Source: Methylobacterium sp. 2A (GTDB lineage: Bacteria > Pseudomonadota > Alphaproteobacteria > Rhizobiales > Beijerinckiaceae). Taken from it: a stretch of DNA of 64,000 bases. Positions 17,112 through 25,292 of this stretch are shown here, in pieces. Under the pieces are notes generated by a model. It was not told where the DNA came from, did not search any database, and saw nothing but the letters and a program-made list of their open reading frames with translations. The DNA lies in NCBI RefSeq assembly GCF_009806555.1, contig NZ_VUOK01000062.1, positions 186,001 to 250,000 of the forward strand, written 5' to 3'. How positions within the stretch are numbered: the first letter of the stretch is position 1; every line of letters starts with the position of its first letter. The position numbers were made by a program, and so were the translations under genes.

Positions 17112-18158
17112 ATGATGGCGTGGAAGGTCGGCGCCGCAGTTGCGGCGATTCTCGGATTCGTCGGTGTGGGTGTCGGGGTCGGCAGCGGCCCCGATCCGCG
17201 CCGCGCCGGCTGGCGCGAGACCTATCGCCCGCCCGCCGAGATCCCGTTCCCCGCCGGCAACCCGTACTCGGCCGCCAAGGCCGAGCTCGGCCGGCGCCTG
17301 TTCTTCGATCCGATCCTGTCCGGCGACCGGACCCGGGCCTGCGCGACCTGCCACGTCCCGGACCTCGCCTGGGCCGACGGACGCGCCCGCGCGGCGACGC
17401 GCGAGCAGGGCGACATGGACCTGCGCACGCCGACGGTCCTGAACGTCGCCTGGCAGGACGGCCCGCTCGGCTGGGACGGCAAGTTCCCGACGCTCGAATC
17501 GGTCTCCGCGATGCCGATCACGGCACCGGGCAACATGAACCTGCCGATGAACGAGGCCCTGTCCCGGCTCTCCGGCGACCCGGATTACGTCGCCGCCTTC
17601 ACGAGCGCGTTCAGCGATCCGGCGATCACCCGCGAACGGCTGGAGGCCGCGCTCGCCACCTTCGAGCGCCTGATCGTGACCGAGCCGGCCCCGTTCGATC
17701 GGTGGATCGCCGGCCAGGAGGACGCCATCGCCGAGCCGGCCAAGCGCGGCTTCGATCTGTTCAACGGGCGGGCGGGCTGCGCCAACTGTCATTCCGGCTG
17801 GTCGTTCACCGACAACTCGTTCCACGACATCGGCGTCGGTTCGGGGACCGATATCGGACGTGGCCGCTTCAAGCCGACCTCGGTCGCGCTGCGCTACGCC
17901 TTCAAGACACCGACCCTCCGGGAGGTCGGCCAGCGCGGTCCCTACATGCACGATGGATCGGTGCCGAACCTCGAAGCCGTGATCGATCTCTACGACCGCG
18001 GTGGGATCGAGCGTCCGAGCCGCTCCCGGCTGATCAAGCCGCTCCATCTGACGGCCGCGGAGCGGAGCGATCTCCTGGCCTTCCTGGCGACGCTGTCGGC
18101 GCGCACGGAGCGCGACCTCGTGACCGCCGCGTTCTCGGCCCGGCCGCCGGCGCCGTGA
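17112..18158 (+). CDS. Di-haem cytochrome c peroxidase family protein
   Basis: Predicted periplasmic di-haem protein of the MauG/CcpA superfamily, about 348 residues. An N-terminal hydrophobic signal or anchor (VGAAVAAILGFVGVGVGVGS) is followed by two haem c sites: CATCH (Cys77, Cys80, His81) and CANCH (Cys223, Cys226, His227). The family reduces H2O2 with electrons from a c-type cytochrome or oxidises protein residues; which one applies here is open. Three in-frame starts (GTG 17103, ATG 17112, ATG 17115) share the same GAGG; the ATG at 17112 was chosen. It converges with the ParA/membrane-protein pair. Confidence 0.9.
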   Translation: MMAWKVGAAVAAILGFVGVGVGVGSGPDPRRAGWRETYRPPAEIPFPAGNPYSAAKAELGRRLFFDPILSGDRTRACATCHVPDLAWADGRARAATREQGDMDLRTPTVLNVAWQDGPLGWDGKFPTLESVSAMPITAPGNMNLPMNEALSRLSGDPDYVAAFTSAFSDPAITRERLEAALATFERLIVTEPAPFDRWIAGQEDAIAEPAKRGFDLFNGRAGCANCHSGWSFTDNSFHDIGVGSGTDIGRGRFKPTSVALRYAFKTPTLREVGQRGPYMHDGSVPNLEAVIDLYDRGGIERPSRSRLIKPLHLTAAERSDLLAFLATLSARTERDLVTAAFSARPPAP

Positions 18159-18168
18159 CGTCGCCGCT

Positions 18169-18612
18169 TCAGCGGCCGGGGTCCGGCCCGCGCGGGATCC
18201 GCCCCGTGCCGCGGGGATCGTAGGAATCCTGCGCGGCGGCATTGCGCGCCCCGTTGACGGCGCTGCCGCTGGAGAGGTTGAGGACCGTGCCGAGGGTCCA
18301 GGCGCAGGTGACGAGGCAGAGGGCCACGGCACCAAGCAGGCCGTAGGTCAGCAGCCTGTTGCGGCGCATATCCTTCGTGACCGTCTGGATCAGGTCGCGG
18401 TTGTCTTCGGCGAGCGTGTTCCGGGCGGCCACCAACTCATTGTACATGTTGGTGATCGCGTTGGTGGACATGTACACGAGCAGCAGGTGGACGACGAAGT
18501 CGTCGTCCGTCGTCGTGTTCAGGGCGGCCGCGATCCGCACCGCGAGCTGACGCTCCCAGGGCTGAAGATCGCGGCCGTGGACCGACCGGTAGAACCGCTC
18601 GAGGTTGGTCAC
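18169..18612 (-). CDS. Small membrane protein coupled to a ParA-like ATPase
   Basis: 147 residues with an N-terminal cytoplasmic part (LERFYRSVHGRDLQPWERQL) and a helical region NAITNMYNELVAARNTLAED that could form a coiled coil. One transmembrane helix follows (about 88-112), then a short polar tail. The GTG start at 18612 overlaps the stop of the ParA-like gene (GTGA), so the two proteins are made together and probably act together, for example as a membrane anchor or regulator of the ATPase. No family recognised. Confidence 0.7.
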   Translation of the reverse strand: MTNLERFYRSVHGRDLQPWERQLAVRIAAALNTTTDDDFVVHLLLVYMSTNAITNMYNELVAARNTLAEDNRDLIQTVTKDMRRNRLLTYGLLGAVALCLVTCAWTLGTVLNLSSGSAVNGARNAAAQDSYDPRGTGRIPRGPDPGR

Positions 18613-19442
18613 GGCCGGAGCGCATCCCGCCAAACTTGGTGGAAGTTGCGCCGGAGGCGGCGGCCCTCAACGCGCAGGCGCATCGGCGCCGTGTTGGCCA
18701 GCGTCTGCCAGGTCATGTTCTGTACGCGCAGGGCCTCGATCAGGCGCTCGCCGATCTTCTCGATCTCGATCACCCGGAAATTCGGCTGCTTGCGCAGGGC
18801 TTTCACGAGGTCGGCGGATTCGAGGTAGTCGAAATTGGTCGCCTGCGCGGTGTTCTTCGCCAGGATCGCGCGGTCGCACTCGATCAGCATCGGCTTGAGT
18901 TCGCGCAGGACATCGAGGGCGGTCGGATCGACGGCACCGGCCGCGACGACCACGGCGAGGCGGATGTTCGACTCCCGGCAGCTCTCCACGATGATCTCGG
19001 CGCAGCGGCGGGTCGTCTCGGTGTCGCCGGCCGGGAAATCGACCACCACGAAGCGCTCGGCGGCCTCGATCACGTGCTCGATCATGTCCTGGCACAGGGT
19101 CGGGTCGACGCGGCCGGTGCTGTCCTCCGCGCGCAGGCGCTGACGGAAGCAGGTGATGTCGGGCCGGCGCGGCACGAAGCTATCGCTGCCGGGGTTGGTT
19201 TCCTGCATTAAAGCTGTGTGGAAATGGCGGTTGGCCGGATCGGTGTCGATCGCCAGGACCGGACCGACCTCGGCGCAGAGATCGGCGACCTGAAGCGCGA
19301 TCGTCGTCTTGCCGACACCGCCCTTGCCGCCCAGGCAGAGGATCAGGATCTTCGCCGCCGAACCGAGAAGGTCGCGCTGGATCAACTGGACCTCGTCCGG
19401 CCCGTACCAGGGCTGAACCTTGGTCTGCGTTTCGTCACTCAT
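18609..19442 (-). CDS. ParA/MinD-family P-loop ATPase
   Basis: 277-residue ATPase with the deviant Walker A motif GGKGGVGKTT (signature Lys40, P-loop Lys45), as in ParA, MinD and related positioning ATPases. VVVDFPAGDTETTRR is the Walker B/switch segment. Family members dimerise on ATP and move plasmids, chemoreceptors, carboxysomes or other cargo; no parB-like or cargo gene is seen. The ATG at 19442 has an excellent AAGGAG 7 bases ahead. The only partner in the operon is the overlapping membrane protein gene. Classical chromosome ParA is unlikely because no ParB follows. Confidence 0.85.
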   Translation of the reverse strand: MSDETQTKVQPWYGPDEVQLIQRDLLGSAAKILILCLGGKGGVGKTTIALQVADLCAEVGPVLAIDTDPANRHFHTALMQETNPGSDSFVPRRPDITCFRQRLRAEDSTGRVDPTLCQDMIEHVIEAAERFVVVDFPAGDTETTRRCAEIIVESCRESNIRLAVVVAAGAVDPTALDVLRELKPMLIECDRAILAKNTAQATNFDYLESADLVKALRKQPNFRVIEIEKIGERLIEALRVQNMTWQTLANTAPMRLRVEGRRLRRNFHQVWRDALRP

Positions 19443-20400
19443 GAAATGTCTCCTTGCTGATGGATCGAGCGGCCGCCGCGCGCCGGGGCGCCGGGGAACC
19501 GTCCCGCGGGGGATGTCAGGATCGATGCGGTGCACCCGGGACCGGCCCCGGGGGCGGATTGCCGTCAGGGGGCCGTTTCGGTCATCTCCGAGCCGCCGGC
19601 CCTGCGCAGACGACGGATGGCCGACCGCGGTGATTCGCCCGGAGGGCCTGCGGGCGAGCGATGAGCCACCCCGCGCGGCGGTTCAGAGTGTCGCGCGGCC
19701 GCTGGGGATCGACAGGTGTGTCGGGCCTCGGAATGGCGTCCCTCCCCATCGCATGCACCCTGTCACTCGGCCCCTGCCTCGGCGGAACAGCCTCACCGGC
19801 ATCGCCCCGGGCTCAGGCCAGCCAAGACAACGCGCGCGCTCACGCAAGTTGCAATCCCAAGCCTTGCGTTTTCCGCAGGCTTCTTCCCGCTACAGCCTAA
19901 ACATTAACGAATCAATCTCGCGTCATACCTCGTATTGTTGCTAAATACATCCTCTACATCTATTTCACGATAGGGCAACAATGCGTTTTATTATTGCATT
20001 CTATATGTATTTTATGCCATAATATTAGAAGATAGAATTGTTGCCCCACGGCGAACCGACCCGGTGCCGAGATCAGCGGCGTCAGGGCAGGAACCGGATC
20101 TGCGAGACTAGGGGGGATAGCGCAAGGCGAGACGTGCCCGGCACGACTCGGCGGCATCGAAGACTGCCGATTGTGCAGCGATCCGAACCAGCAACCAAGA
20201 ACACGGGCAGTCCGCGCCGGGTCGCCGGAGGACTGAAGTCCGTCGTGCGGTGCAGCCCGAACGCGATGCGATGCGACCTAAGCGCAATCCACAGCGTTAA
20301 CCGTTCGCTCATATTCGTTAACAAACCGTTGGCTAAAATGCGCGCTATATATTTAAGTCCTTCGGTAACCACGGTGTCGTTGCGCCGCGACGAGGGCTCA
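19443..20400. other. Long intergenic region with an AT-rich block
   Basis: Nearly 1 kb without a supported gene. The left part (to about 19880) is GC-rich and should carry the leftward promoter of the ParA-like operon. From about 19890 to 20040 it becomes AT-rich and contains a perfect 10-bp inverted repeat (listed separately). The right part leads to the membrane protein gene at 20401 and has a second small AT-rich patch around 20300-20370 that may be its promoter. Confidence 0.6.
19973..20046. repeat. Perfect 10-bp inverted repeat in AT-rich spacer
   Basis: GGGCAACAAT at 19973-19982 is matched exactly in inverse orientation by ATTGTTGCCC at 20037-20046, 54 bp apart. A shorter AATGC/GCATT pair is nested inside the left part. 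The interior is strongly AT-rich. It could be a looped regulator site, the ends of a tiny non-autonomous element, or a cruciform. Confidence 0.6.
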
Positions 20401-21453
20401 ATGCCAATACCCAACAAGAAGCTGGTTCCGGTCGCCCGCGCCCTCGGTATAACCGGCCCCCTGATTCTCGCCGGGACAAGCGCCGCCGAGGCGCACGTCA
20501 AGTGGTTCTGCGCCTACGACGTGGCCGGGCAGCCGCAGGGTCTCGAGCAGGTGCTCTGCCTCAACTTCGAATGGCTCACCGGCCTCGCGCTGCTCTGCCT
20601 GACATTCGGCTGCCTGGCCGAAGGCACGCCCCTGGGCGGCGCGCTGCTCAACGCCCTCGACCGCGTCACGACACGGATCCGCACCGATACCGAGTTGCTG
20701 GTCCGCGCCACGCTGGGCTTCTTCCTCGTGTCGCTGTTCGACCTCGGCGGCATCATCCTGACGCCCGAGCTGAAGACAGACGTGACCTGGATCCCGTGGC
20801 TCCAGCTCGCGCTGGCCGGCTGCCTGATCTGGCGCCGCACGATGCCGATCACCGGCCTCGGCCTCGTCTTCCTGTTCAGCTACGCGACCGCGCAATACGG
20901 GGTGTTCCACCTCGCCGACTACCCGATCTTCCTCGGGATCGCCGTCTACCTGATCGCCCAGGGTGTCGGCGTGAAGCCCTTCGACATCCGTCCCCTGGAC
21001 ATCGTCCGCTGGGCCGCCGCGATCACGCTGATGTGGGCCTCGATCGAGAAGTGGGCCTATCCGGAATGGTCGGCGCCGCTGCTCGCCGCCAAGCCGCAGA
21101 TGACCATGGGCGCGACGCCCGAACTGTTCATGCAGGCCGCGGGCGTCATCGAATTCACCCTCGCCTTCGCGTTGATCTGGACGCCGCTCGTCCGCCGCTG
21201 CGCGGCGATCATCCTGGCGGCGATCTTCGTCTCGGCGATCGTCGAGTTCGGCAAGGTGGACGCGATCGGCCATTCCGGCATCATCGTGGTGCTGCTGGCG
21301 ATCGCCGCCGACGATGTCCGGGTCCCGGTGCGGGCCCGGCAGGTGCTCCTGGCGCCGGCCTGGTACGGCGCGGCGCTCGCGATCTTCCTGTTCCTCTACT
21401 ACGCGGGCCACGCCGCCCTGTTCGGCGACCCCGGAACCCTGCCGGTCATCTGA
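20401..21453 (+). CDS. Polytopic membrane protein (possible DoxX-like)
   Basis: 350-residue protein with about eight to ten hydrophobic segments, beginning with a signal-like stretch that ends in AHVKWFCAYDVAGQP. Later helices carry charged residues inside the membrane (for example WASIEKWAYPEW), a pattern seen in DoxX-type and related inner-membrane proteins. The ATG at 20401 follows GAGGG. The adjoining genes give no functional hint. The membrane assignment is firm; the DoxX link is a guess. Confidence 0.75.
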   Translation: MPIPNKKLVPVARALGITGPLILAGTSAAEAHVKWFCAYDVAGQPQGLEQVLCLNFEWLTGLALLCLTFGCLAEGTPLGGALLNALDRVTTRIRTDTELLVRATLGFFLVSLFDLGGIILTPELKTDVTWIPWLQLALAGCLIWRRTMPITGLGLVFLFSYATAQYGVFHLADYPIFLGIAVYLIAQGVGVKPFDIRPLDIVRWAAAITLMWASIEKWAYPEWSAPLLAAKPQMTMGATPELFMQAAGVIEFTLAFALIWTPLVRRCAAIILAAIFVSAIVEFGKVDAIGHSGIIVVLLAIAADDVRVPVRARQVLLAPAWYGAALAIFLFLYYAGHAALFGDPGTLPVI

Positions 21454-21477
21454 CGGCCCTCTTCACGACGCCCGACG

Positions 21478-22182
21478 TCATCGCGCCGCCAGCAGAGGCG
21501 CGATGACGTCGGTGAGGCCGTTGATCAGGATCTGCGTGCCGACGCAGAGCAGCAGGAAGGCGAACAGGCGCCCGACCACCCGGGCGCGGGCCGGGCCGAT
21601 CAGCGCGACGACCCGGTCGGCCGAGGCGTAGAGCAGGGCGACCGTGACGGCGACCACGAGCGCCGCCAGCGTGACGCCGAGGTAGAACCCGGCCCGCTCG
21701 GCGTAAGCCGCGGGCCTGTTCGCGCCCAGGGTGATCGCCACCGCGATCGTACCCGGCCCGGTGGTGAACGGCAGGGTCAGCGGGAAGAAGGCGATCTCCG
21801 AGAGCGCCGCGGGCGCCGGCTCGGATGAGGCCGCGGCGCTCCGGCCGGCCGAGCCCGAGGCTTCGGCCTGCTTGCGCGCCTCGCGCGCCTCCGGCCGGTT
21901 GAGTTGGGTCCAGGCCGACGACATCACCACCAGCCCGCCCGCGATGCGCAGGGCCGCCAGGGTGACGCCGAAGAAGTTGAGGATCGGCGTCCCGGCCCAG
22001 AGCGCGCCCAGCATCACCAAAGCCGCGTAGACGCCGATCCGGCGCGACAGCAGCACGCGCTCGGCGTGGCTGTAGGCGCCCGCCACCTGGGCGAAGATGA
22101 AGGCGCCGCCGATCGGGTTGACGATCGCGACCAGGCCCGAAAGGGCGAGCAGGAACTGCTGGACGGTGAAATCGAGGCTCAT
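21478..22182 (-). CDS. MarC family integral membrane protein
   Basis: 234 residues with six hydrophobic helices. It shows the MarC signatures VAIVNPIGGAFIFAQV near the N-terminus and FPLTLPFTTGPGTIAVAITLGAN in the centre. MarC/YchE/YhgN proteins are inner-membrane proteins once linked to multiple antibiotic resistance; their substrate is still unclear. A hydrophilic loop rich in Ala/Ser/Glu (about 103-124) is longer than usual. Its start lies about 25 bp from the left end of the IS4-type element, so the element's insertion could have altered its promoter. Confidence 0.9.
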   Translation of the reverse strand: MSLDFTVQQFLLALSGLVAIVNPIGGAFIFAQVAGAYSHAERVLLSRRIGVYAALVMLGALWAGTPILNFFGVTLAALRIAGGLVVMSSAWTQLNRPEAREARKQAEASGSAGRSAAASSEPAPAALSEIAFFPLTLPFTTGPGTIAVAITLGANRPAAYAERAGFYLGVTLAALVVAVTVALLYASADRVVALIGPARARVVGRLFAFLLLCVGTQILINGLTDVIAPLLAAR

Positions 22183-22207
22183 GGGGACCGGTTTCGAAAG
22201 GGCGAGA

Positions 22208-23706
22208 CCCAGCCCTTTTAAGGTGTTTGGGCTGCCAGAACCCTGGCCGTTGCGACGTGGTTTCTGCTGGCGGGCTTGGGTTTTCTGCGGGATCTTTGGG
22301 TTTTCGCCGGCGGACCGCCACGCACCCGGGGTCGATCTTGCGGGCCAAGCTCAGCAGGCGCTCGGCCAGGACGGGTGGGTCGGCCGCACCGCAGGCCGTC
22401 CAGTGCTCCGGGGGCAGAGCAATCAGCAGGCCTTCGTAGCCGCCGCGGATCTGCAAGACGAGATGATACAGGGAGATCTTGGGCGCCGCCTGCGCGGAGA
22501 TCTTGGGCGCCGCCTGCACGGCGGGCTTCGCGGCGGGGGTGTGCACCTGCTCCACGCAGCGCTCGATCAGCGCCAGGACGTTGTAGGCCAGCAGGGCCAC
22601 ACCGAACCCGAACAGCGCCGCACGGGGATGACCCAGGCTGGGGATCTCACTGCGCAGCACGCCCTCCAGGCGCTGGAACAGGCCCTCGATGCGCCAGCGG
22701 TCCCGATAGACCTGTGCGATCTGGGCTGCGCTCACCGAGGCCGGCAGGTTGCTCCACAGCCGCAGAACCCGATCGGCCGCCTGGGTCGGCTGCGTCAGGG
22801 TAAGTTCGATCCGCCGCCAGGTCGGGGCGTGATCGGGGGGCCGGGGCCTGATCGGGATCGGCCCCGGCGGGGGTGATAGCCTGCTCGCGCAGGCGGCCGG
22901 TCTTGGTCCGGCCGGCCATGCGCCAGGGGCCGGCATTTCGCAGGCGGGGATGCGTGGCGTGCTCGCGCACCACGAACCCGGCCCCGGCCGCATCCCAACC
23001 GCGCAACAGCCCTCCGGGACAGAAGTGTCGGTCGCCGACCCAGACCTGTCCCGGACCGGCCCTGTCCAACAGGGGCGCAGCCAGGACCCGCTCGTGCGTG
23101 AAGGCGTCCTCGCCCGCCACGAGATCGGTCACCAAGCCGCTGTCAGGATCGTAGACCACCATCGCCAGCCCCGGCAGCGCCGCGCCCCGGCACTCGCGCA
23201 GCGCCTTCAGGCGCTTGTGGCTGGCCGGCAGATGGTTGCCGTCGATCACCCGCAGCGCGTAGCCCGGCAGGCGGGCCGGCCTCGCCCCCAGCTCCGCCAG
23301 AACCGGGCCGAGCCGCTCGGCGCTGGCGCGCACCAGCGCCCCCAGCAGGGCCGGATCCGTGCGCTTGAGCTTGTCGTACAGCGCCGGCAGCGACACCGGC
23401 AGAGGCCCCGCCTGCCGGGCCGCCGCGTGCAACGAGGGCCGCAAGCCGACCGCCACCAGCATCATCAGCTCGACCACCGTCGAGAACAGCAACTCACGCT
23501 CGTACTGGCGCTGGCGATGGGCTGCGAACACCGCATCGAGCCACGCCGCCGGAAACGCCTGCTCCAGAAGCGTCCGCGCCATCACACTGGCCGGCGCCTG
23601 GTGCTCGAACCGCTCCAGAACGGCCGACCAGACACACCCCAATCCGTCCGATGATCCTGTCATCCCAACGACTTGGGCACACAACAAACACCTTAGAAGG
23701 GCTGGG
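22208..23706. mobile_element. IS4-family insertion sequence, about 1.5 kb
   Basis: Bounded by near-perfect 21-bp inverted ends: the left end 22208-22228 (CCCAGCCCTTTTAAGGTGTTT) and the right end 23686-23706 (inverse of CCCAGCCCTTCTAAGGTGTTT) differ at one base. The interior is filled by an IS4-type transposase reading leftward that is now frameshifted. No clear target duplication was found, because both flanks are themselves made of the GAAAGGGC/GCCCTTTGG intergenic repeat, as if the element had inserted into such a repeat. MarC and YnfA genes flank it. Confidence 0.8.
22218..23663 (-). pseudogene. IS4-family transposase, frameshifted
   Basis: Starts at ATG 23663 (MTGSSDGLGC). It carries the N-terminal IS4 region and DDE-type blocks: VIDGNHLPASHKRLKAL with the first Asp, VWVGDRHFCPGGLL with the second, and YRDRWRIEGLFQRLEGVL holding the Y-(2)R-(3)E-(6)K-like signature. 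The reading shifts by +1 at a run of six Gs (22835-22840 on the plus strand; C6 on the coding strand). It shifts again near 22280-22300 into the frame ending NHVATARVLAAQTP, with the TAA at 22218-22220 inside the terminal repeat. Two shifts make it probably inactive; the first lies in a homopolymer and could be a sequencing error or transcriptional slippage. Confidence 0.8.
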
Positions 23707-23743
23707 CTGAAGCCCTTTGGAAACCCGGGATCGCGGGTCGAAC
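23707..23743. repeat. Dispersed intergenic repeat, copy beside ynfA
   Basis: The string from CTGAAGCCCTTTGGAAACCC to GGGTCGAAC closely matches 26241-26277, including the trailing GTCGAAC. Both copies lie just beyond the 3' end of a leftward gene (YnfA, Lpd), where they may act as part of a terminator or RNA-stabilising structure. Confidence 0.65.
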
Positions 23744-23749
23744 AGGCCT

Positions 23750-24070
23750 TCAGGGCCGGCGGCCGAGCAGGATGATCGCGGTGCCGACGAGGCAGACCGC
23801 ACCCCCCGTAAGGTCCCAGCGATCCGGCCGCTGGCCCTCCGTGAGCCACATCCAGAGGATCGAGGCAGCGATGTAGACGCCGCCATAGGCCGCGAAGGCT
23901 CGCCCCGCCGCCGGGCTGTCCACCAGGGTCAGCAGGAAGGCGAACAGCACGAGCGAGGCGAGGCCCGGCAGCATCCACAGAGGCGAGCGTCCGAGCCGGA
24001 GCCAGGACCAGAACGCGAAGCATCCGGCGATCTCCGCGAGGGCGGCGCCGGCATAGGCGAGGAGGGTCAT
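23750..24070 (-). CDS. YnfA/UPF0060 family small membrane protein
   Basis: 106 residues with four transmembrane helices and the YnfA signatures ALAEIAGCFAFWSWLRLG, GRAFAAYGGVYIAASILW and DRWDLTGGAVCLVGTAIIL. The family resembles small multidrug resistance transporters, and E. coli YnfA-type proteins have been reported to export toxic dyes. ATG at 24070; the gene diverges from xerC across about 100 bp. Confidence 0.93.
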   Translation of the reverse strand: MTLLAYAGAALAEIAGCFAFWSWLRLGRSPLWMLPGLASLVLFAFLLTLVDSPAAGRAFAAYGGVYIAASILWMWLTEGQRPDRWDLTGGAVCLVGTAIILLGRRP

Positions 24071-24169
24071 GGATCGAGCTTGGCATGGCGCCCCGTGCGA
24101 GGCGAGCTTTGGGCCTGAACGGCGGCCCGCGTTAAGTCTCCGGCAAGGCTGATCCGGTCGATTGGCCCC

Positions 24170-25138
24170 ATGAGCGCACCCGTGACCCAGGACGATTGTC
24201 TGCTGTTTCCCGGCGACGCGCGCCTGCGCGCCGTGGTCCTGGCGTGGCTCGACGGGTTGGCGCGCGAGCGGCGGATGTCGCCCAACACCGTCGAGGCCTA
24301 TGGGCGCGACCTGCGCCAGTTCCTCCGGCATCTCGCGGGACGGCTCGGCACGCCGACCATCCCGATGCTGGTCGCCCTGAAGGTGCGCGACATCCGCGCT
24401 TTCATGGCGGCGCGCCGGGCCGACGAGGTCTCCGGGCGCTCGCTGATGCGCATGCTGGCGGGCCTGCGCTCCTTCGCGCGCTTCCTGGAGCGCGAGGGTC
24501 ACGGCACCGTCTCGGCGCTCGGCGGCGTGCGCTCGCCAAAGGTCCCGCGGCGGCTGCCCCGGCCGCTGCCGGTCTCCGCCGCGGTCGCGCTCACCGATAC
24601 CGGGATCCGCGCCGGCGAGGAGCGCGAGCCCTGGATTCTCGCCCGCGACGCCGCCGTGCTGGCCCTGCTCTACGGCGCCGGCCTGCGCATTTCGGAGGCC
24701 CTCGGCCTCACCCGCCGCGACGCCCCGCTGCCGGGCGTCGATCAGGTCACGGTGCTGGGCAAGGGCGGCAAGCAGCGCATGGTGCCGATCCTGCCCGTCG
24801 TCGCCCAGGCGGTGGCCGATTACGTCGCCGCCTGCCCGCTGCCGCTCCCCCCGGAAGGACCCCTGTTCGTCGGCGCCCGCGGCGGCCCGCTCTCGCCCCG
24901 GATCATCCAGTACACGGTGGCCCACGCCCGCGGCGCCCTCGGCCTGCCGGAGAGCGCCACACCCCACGCCCTGCGCCACTCCTTCGCGACCCATCTCCTC
25001 GCCCGCCAGGGCGAGTTGCGCGCAATCCAGGAACTGCTCGGCCACGCCTCCCTGTCGACCACGCAGCTCTACACCCAGGTCGATGCCGCCCGGCTGATGA
25101 GCGCCTACGCGGCCGCCCACCCCCGCGCCGGACGTTGA
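24170..25138 (+). CDS. xerC: Tyrosine recombinase XerC
   Basis: 322-residue site-specific recombinase that, with XerD, resolves chromosome dimers at dif. The N-terminal SAM-like DNA-binding domain begins LAWLDGLARERRMSPNTVEAY. The catalytic domain has LYGAGLRISEALGL (first Arg), KGGKQRMVPI (Lys), HALRHSFATHLL (His-x-x-Arg) and GHASLSTTQLYTQV (His and nucleophile Tyr). Its full length and intact catalytic set suggest it is active. The lack of phage genes or flanking repeats argues for housekeeping XerC rather than an element integrase. No dif-like site was recognised nearby. Confidence 0.93.
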   Translation: MSAPVTQDDCLLFPGDARLRAVVLAWLDGLARERRMSPNTVEAYGRDLRQFLRHLAGRLGTPTIPMLVALKVRDIRAFMAARRADEVSGRSLMRMLAGLRSFARFLEREGHGTVSALGGVRSPKVPRRLPRPLPVSAAVALTDTGIRAGEEREPWILARDAAVLALLYGAGLRISEALGLTRRDAPLPGVDQVTVLGKGGKQRMVPILPVVAQAVADYVAACPLPLPPEGPLFVGARGGPLSPRIIQYTVAHARGALGLPESATPHALRHSFATHLLARQGELRAIQELLGHASLSTTQLYTQVDAARLMSAYAAAHPRAGR

Positions 25139-25292
25139 TCTAGTTTGTTATTGCCGCGCATTCGGCGGCCGATCGTCGCCAAAGTGGTAAGTTCATCCTC
25201 TGTATCGGGTGAACGGCTGTTTTCTTTAATGGCTTCGTCACCATCTGCGCCCACTCTAGCCGATACGGGATGGGTCGGCGCGGACGGTCGTC

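Noticed and set aside
22097..22876. Plus-strand open frames across the IS4 element considered as passenger genes
   Set aside because: They are antisense shadows of the transposase with no recognisable domain.
24170..25138. XerC gene considered as an integrase of a mobile element
   Set aside because: No flanking direct repeats, tRNA or phage genes; the length and motifs match housekeeping XerC.
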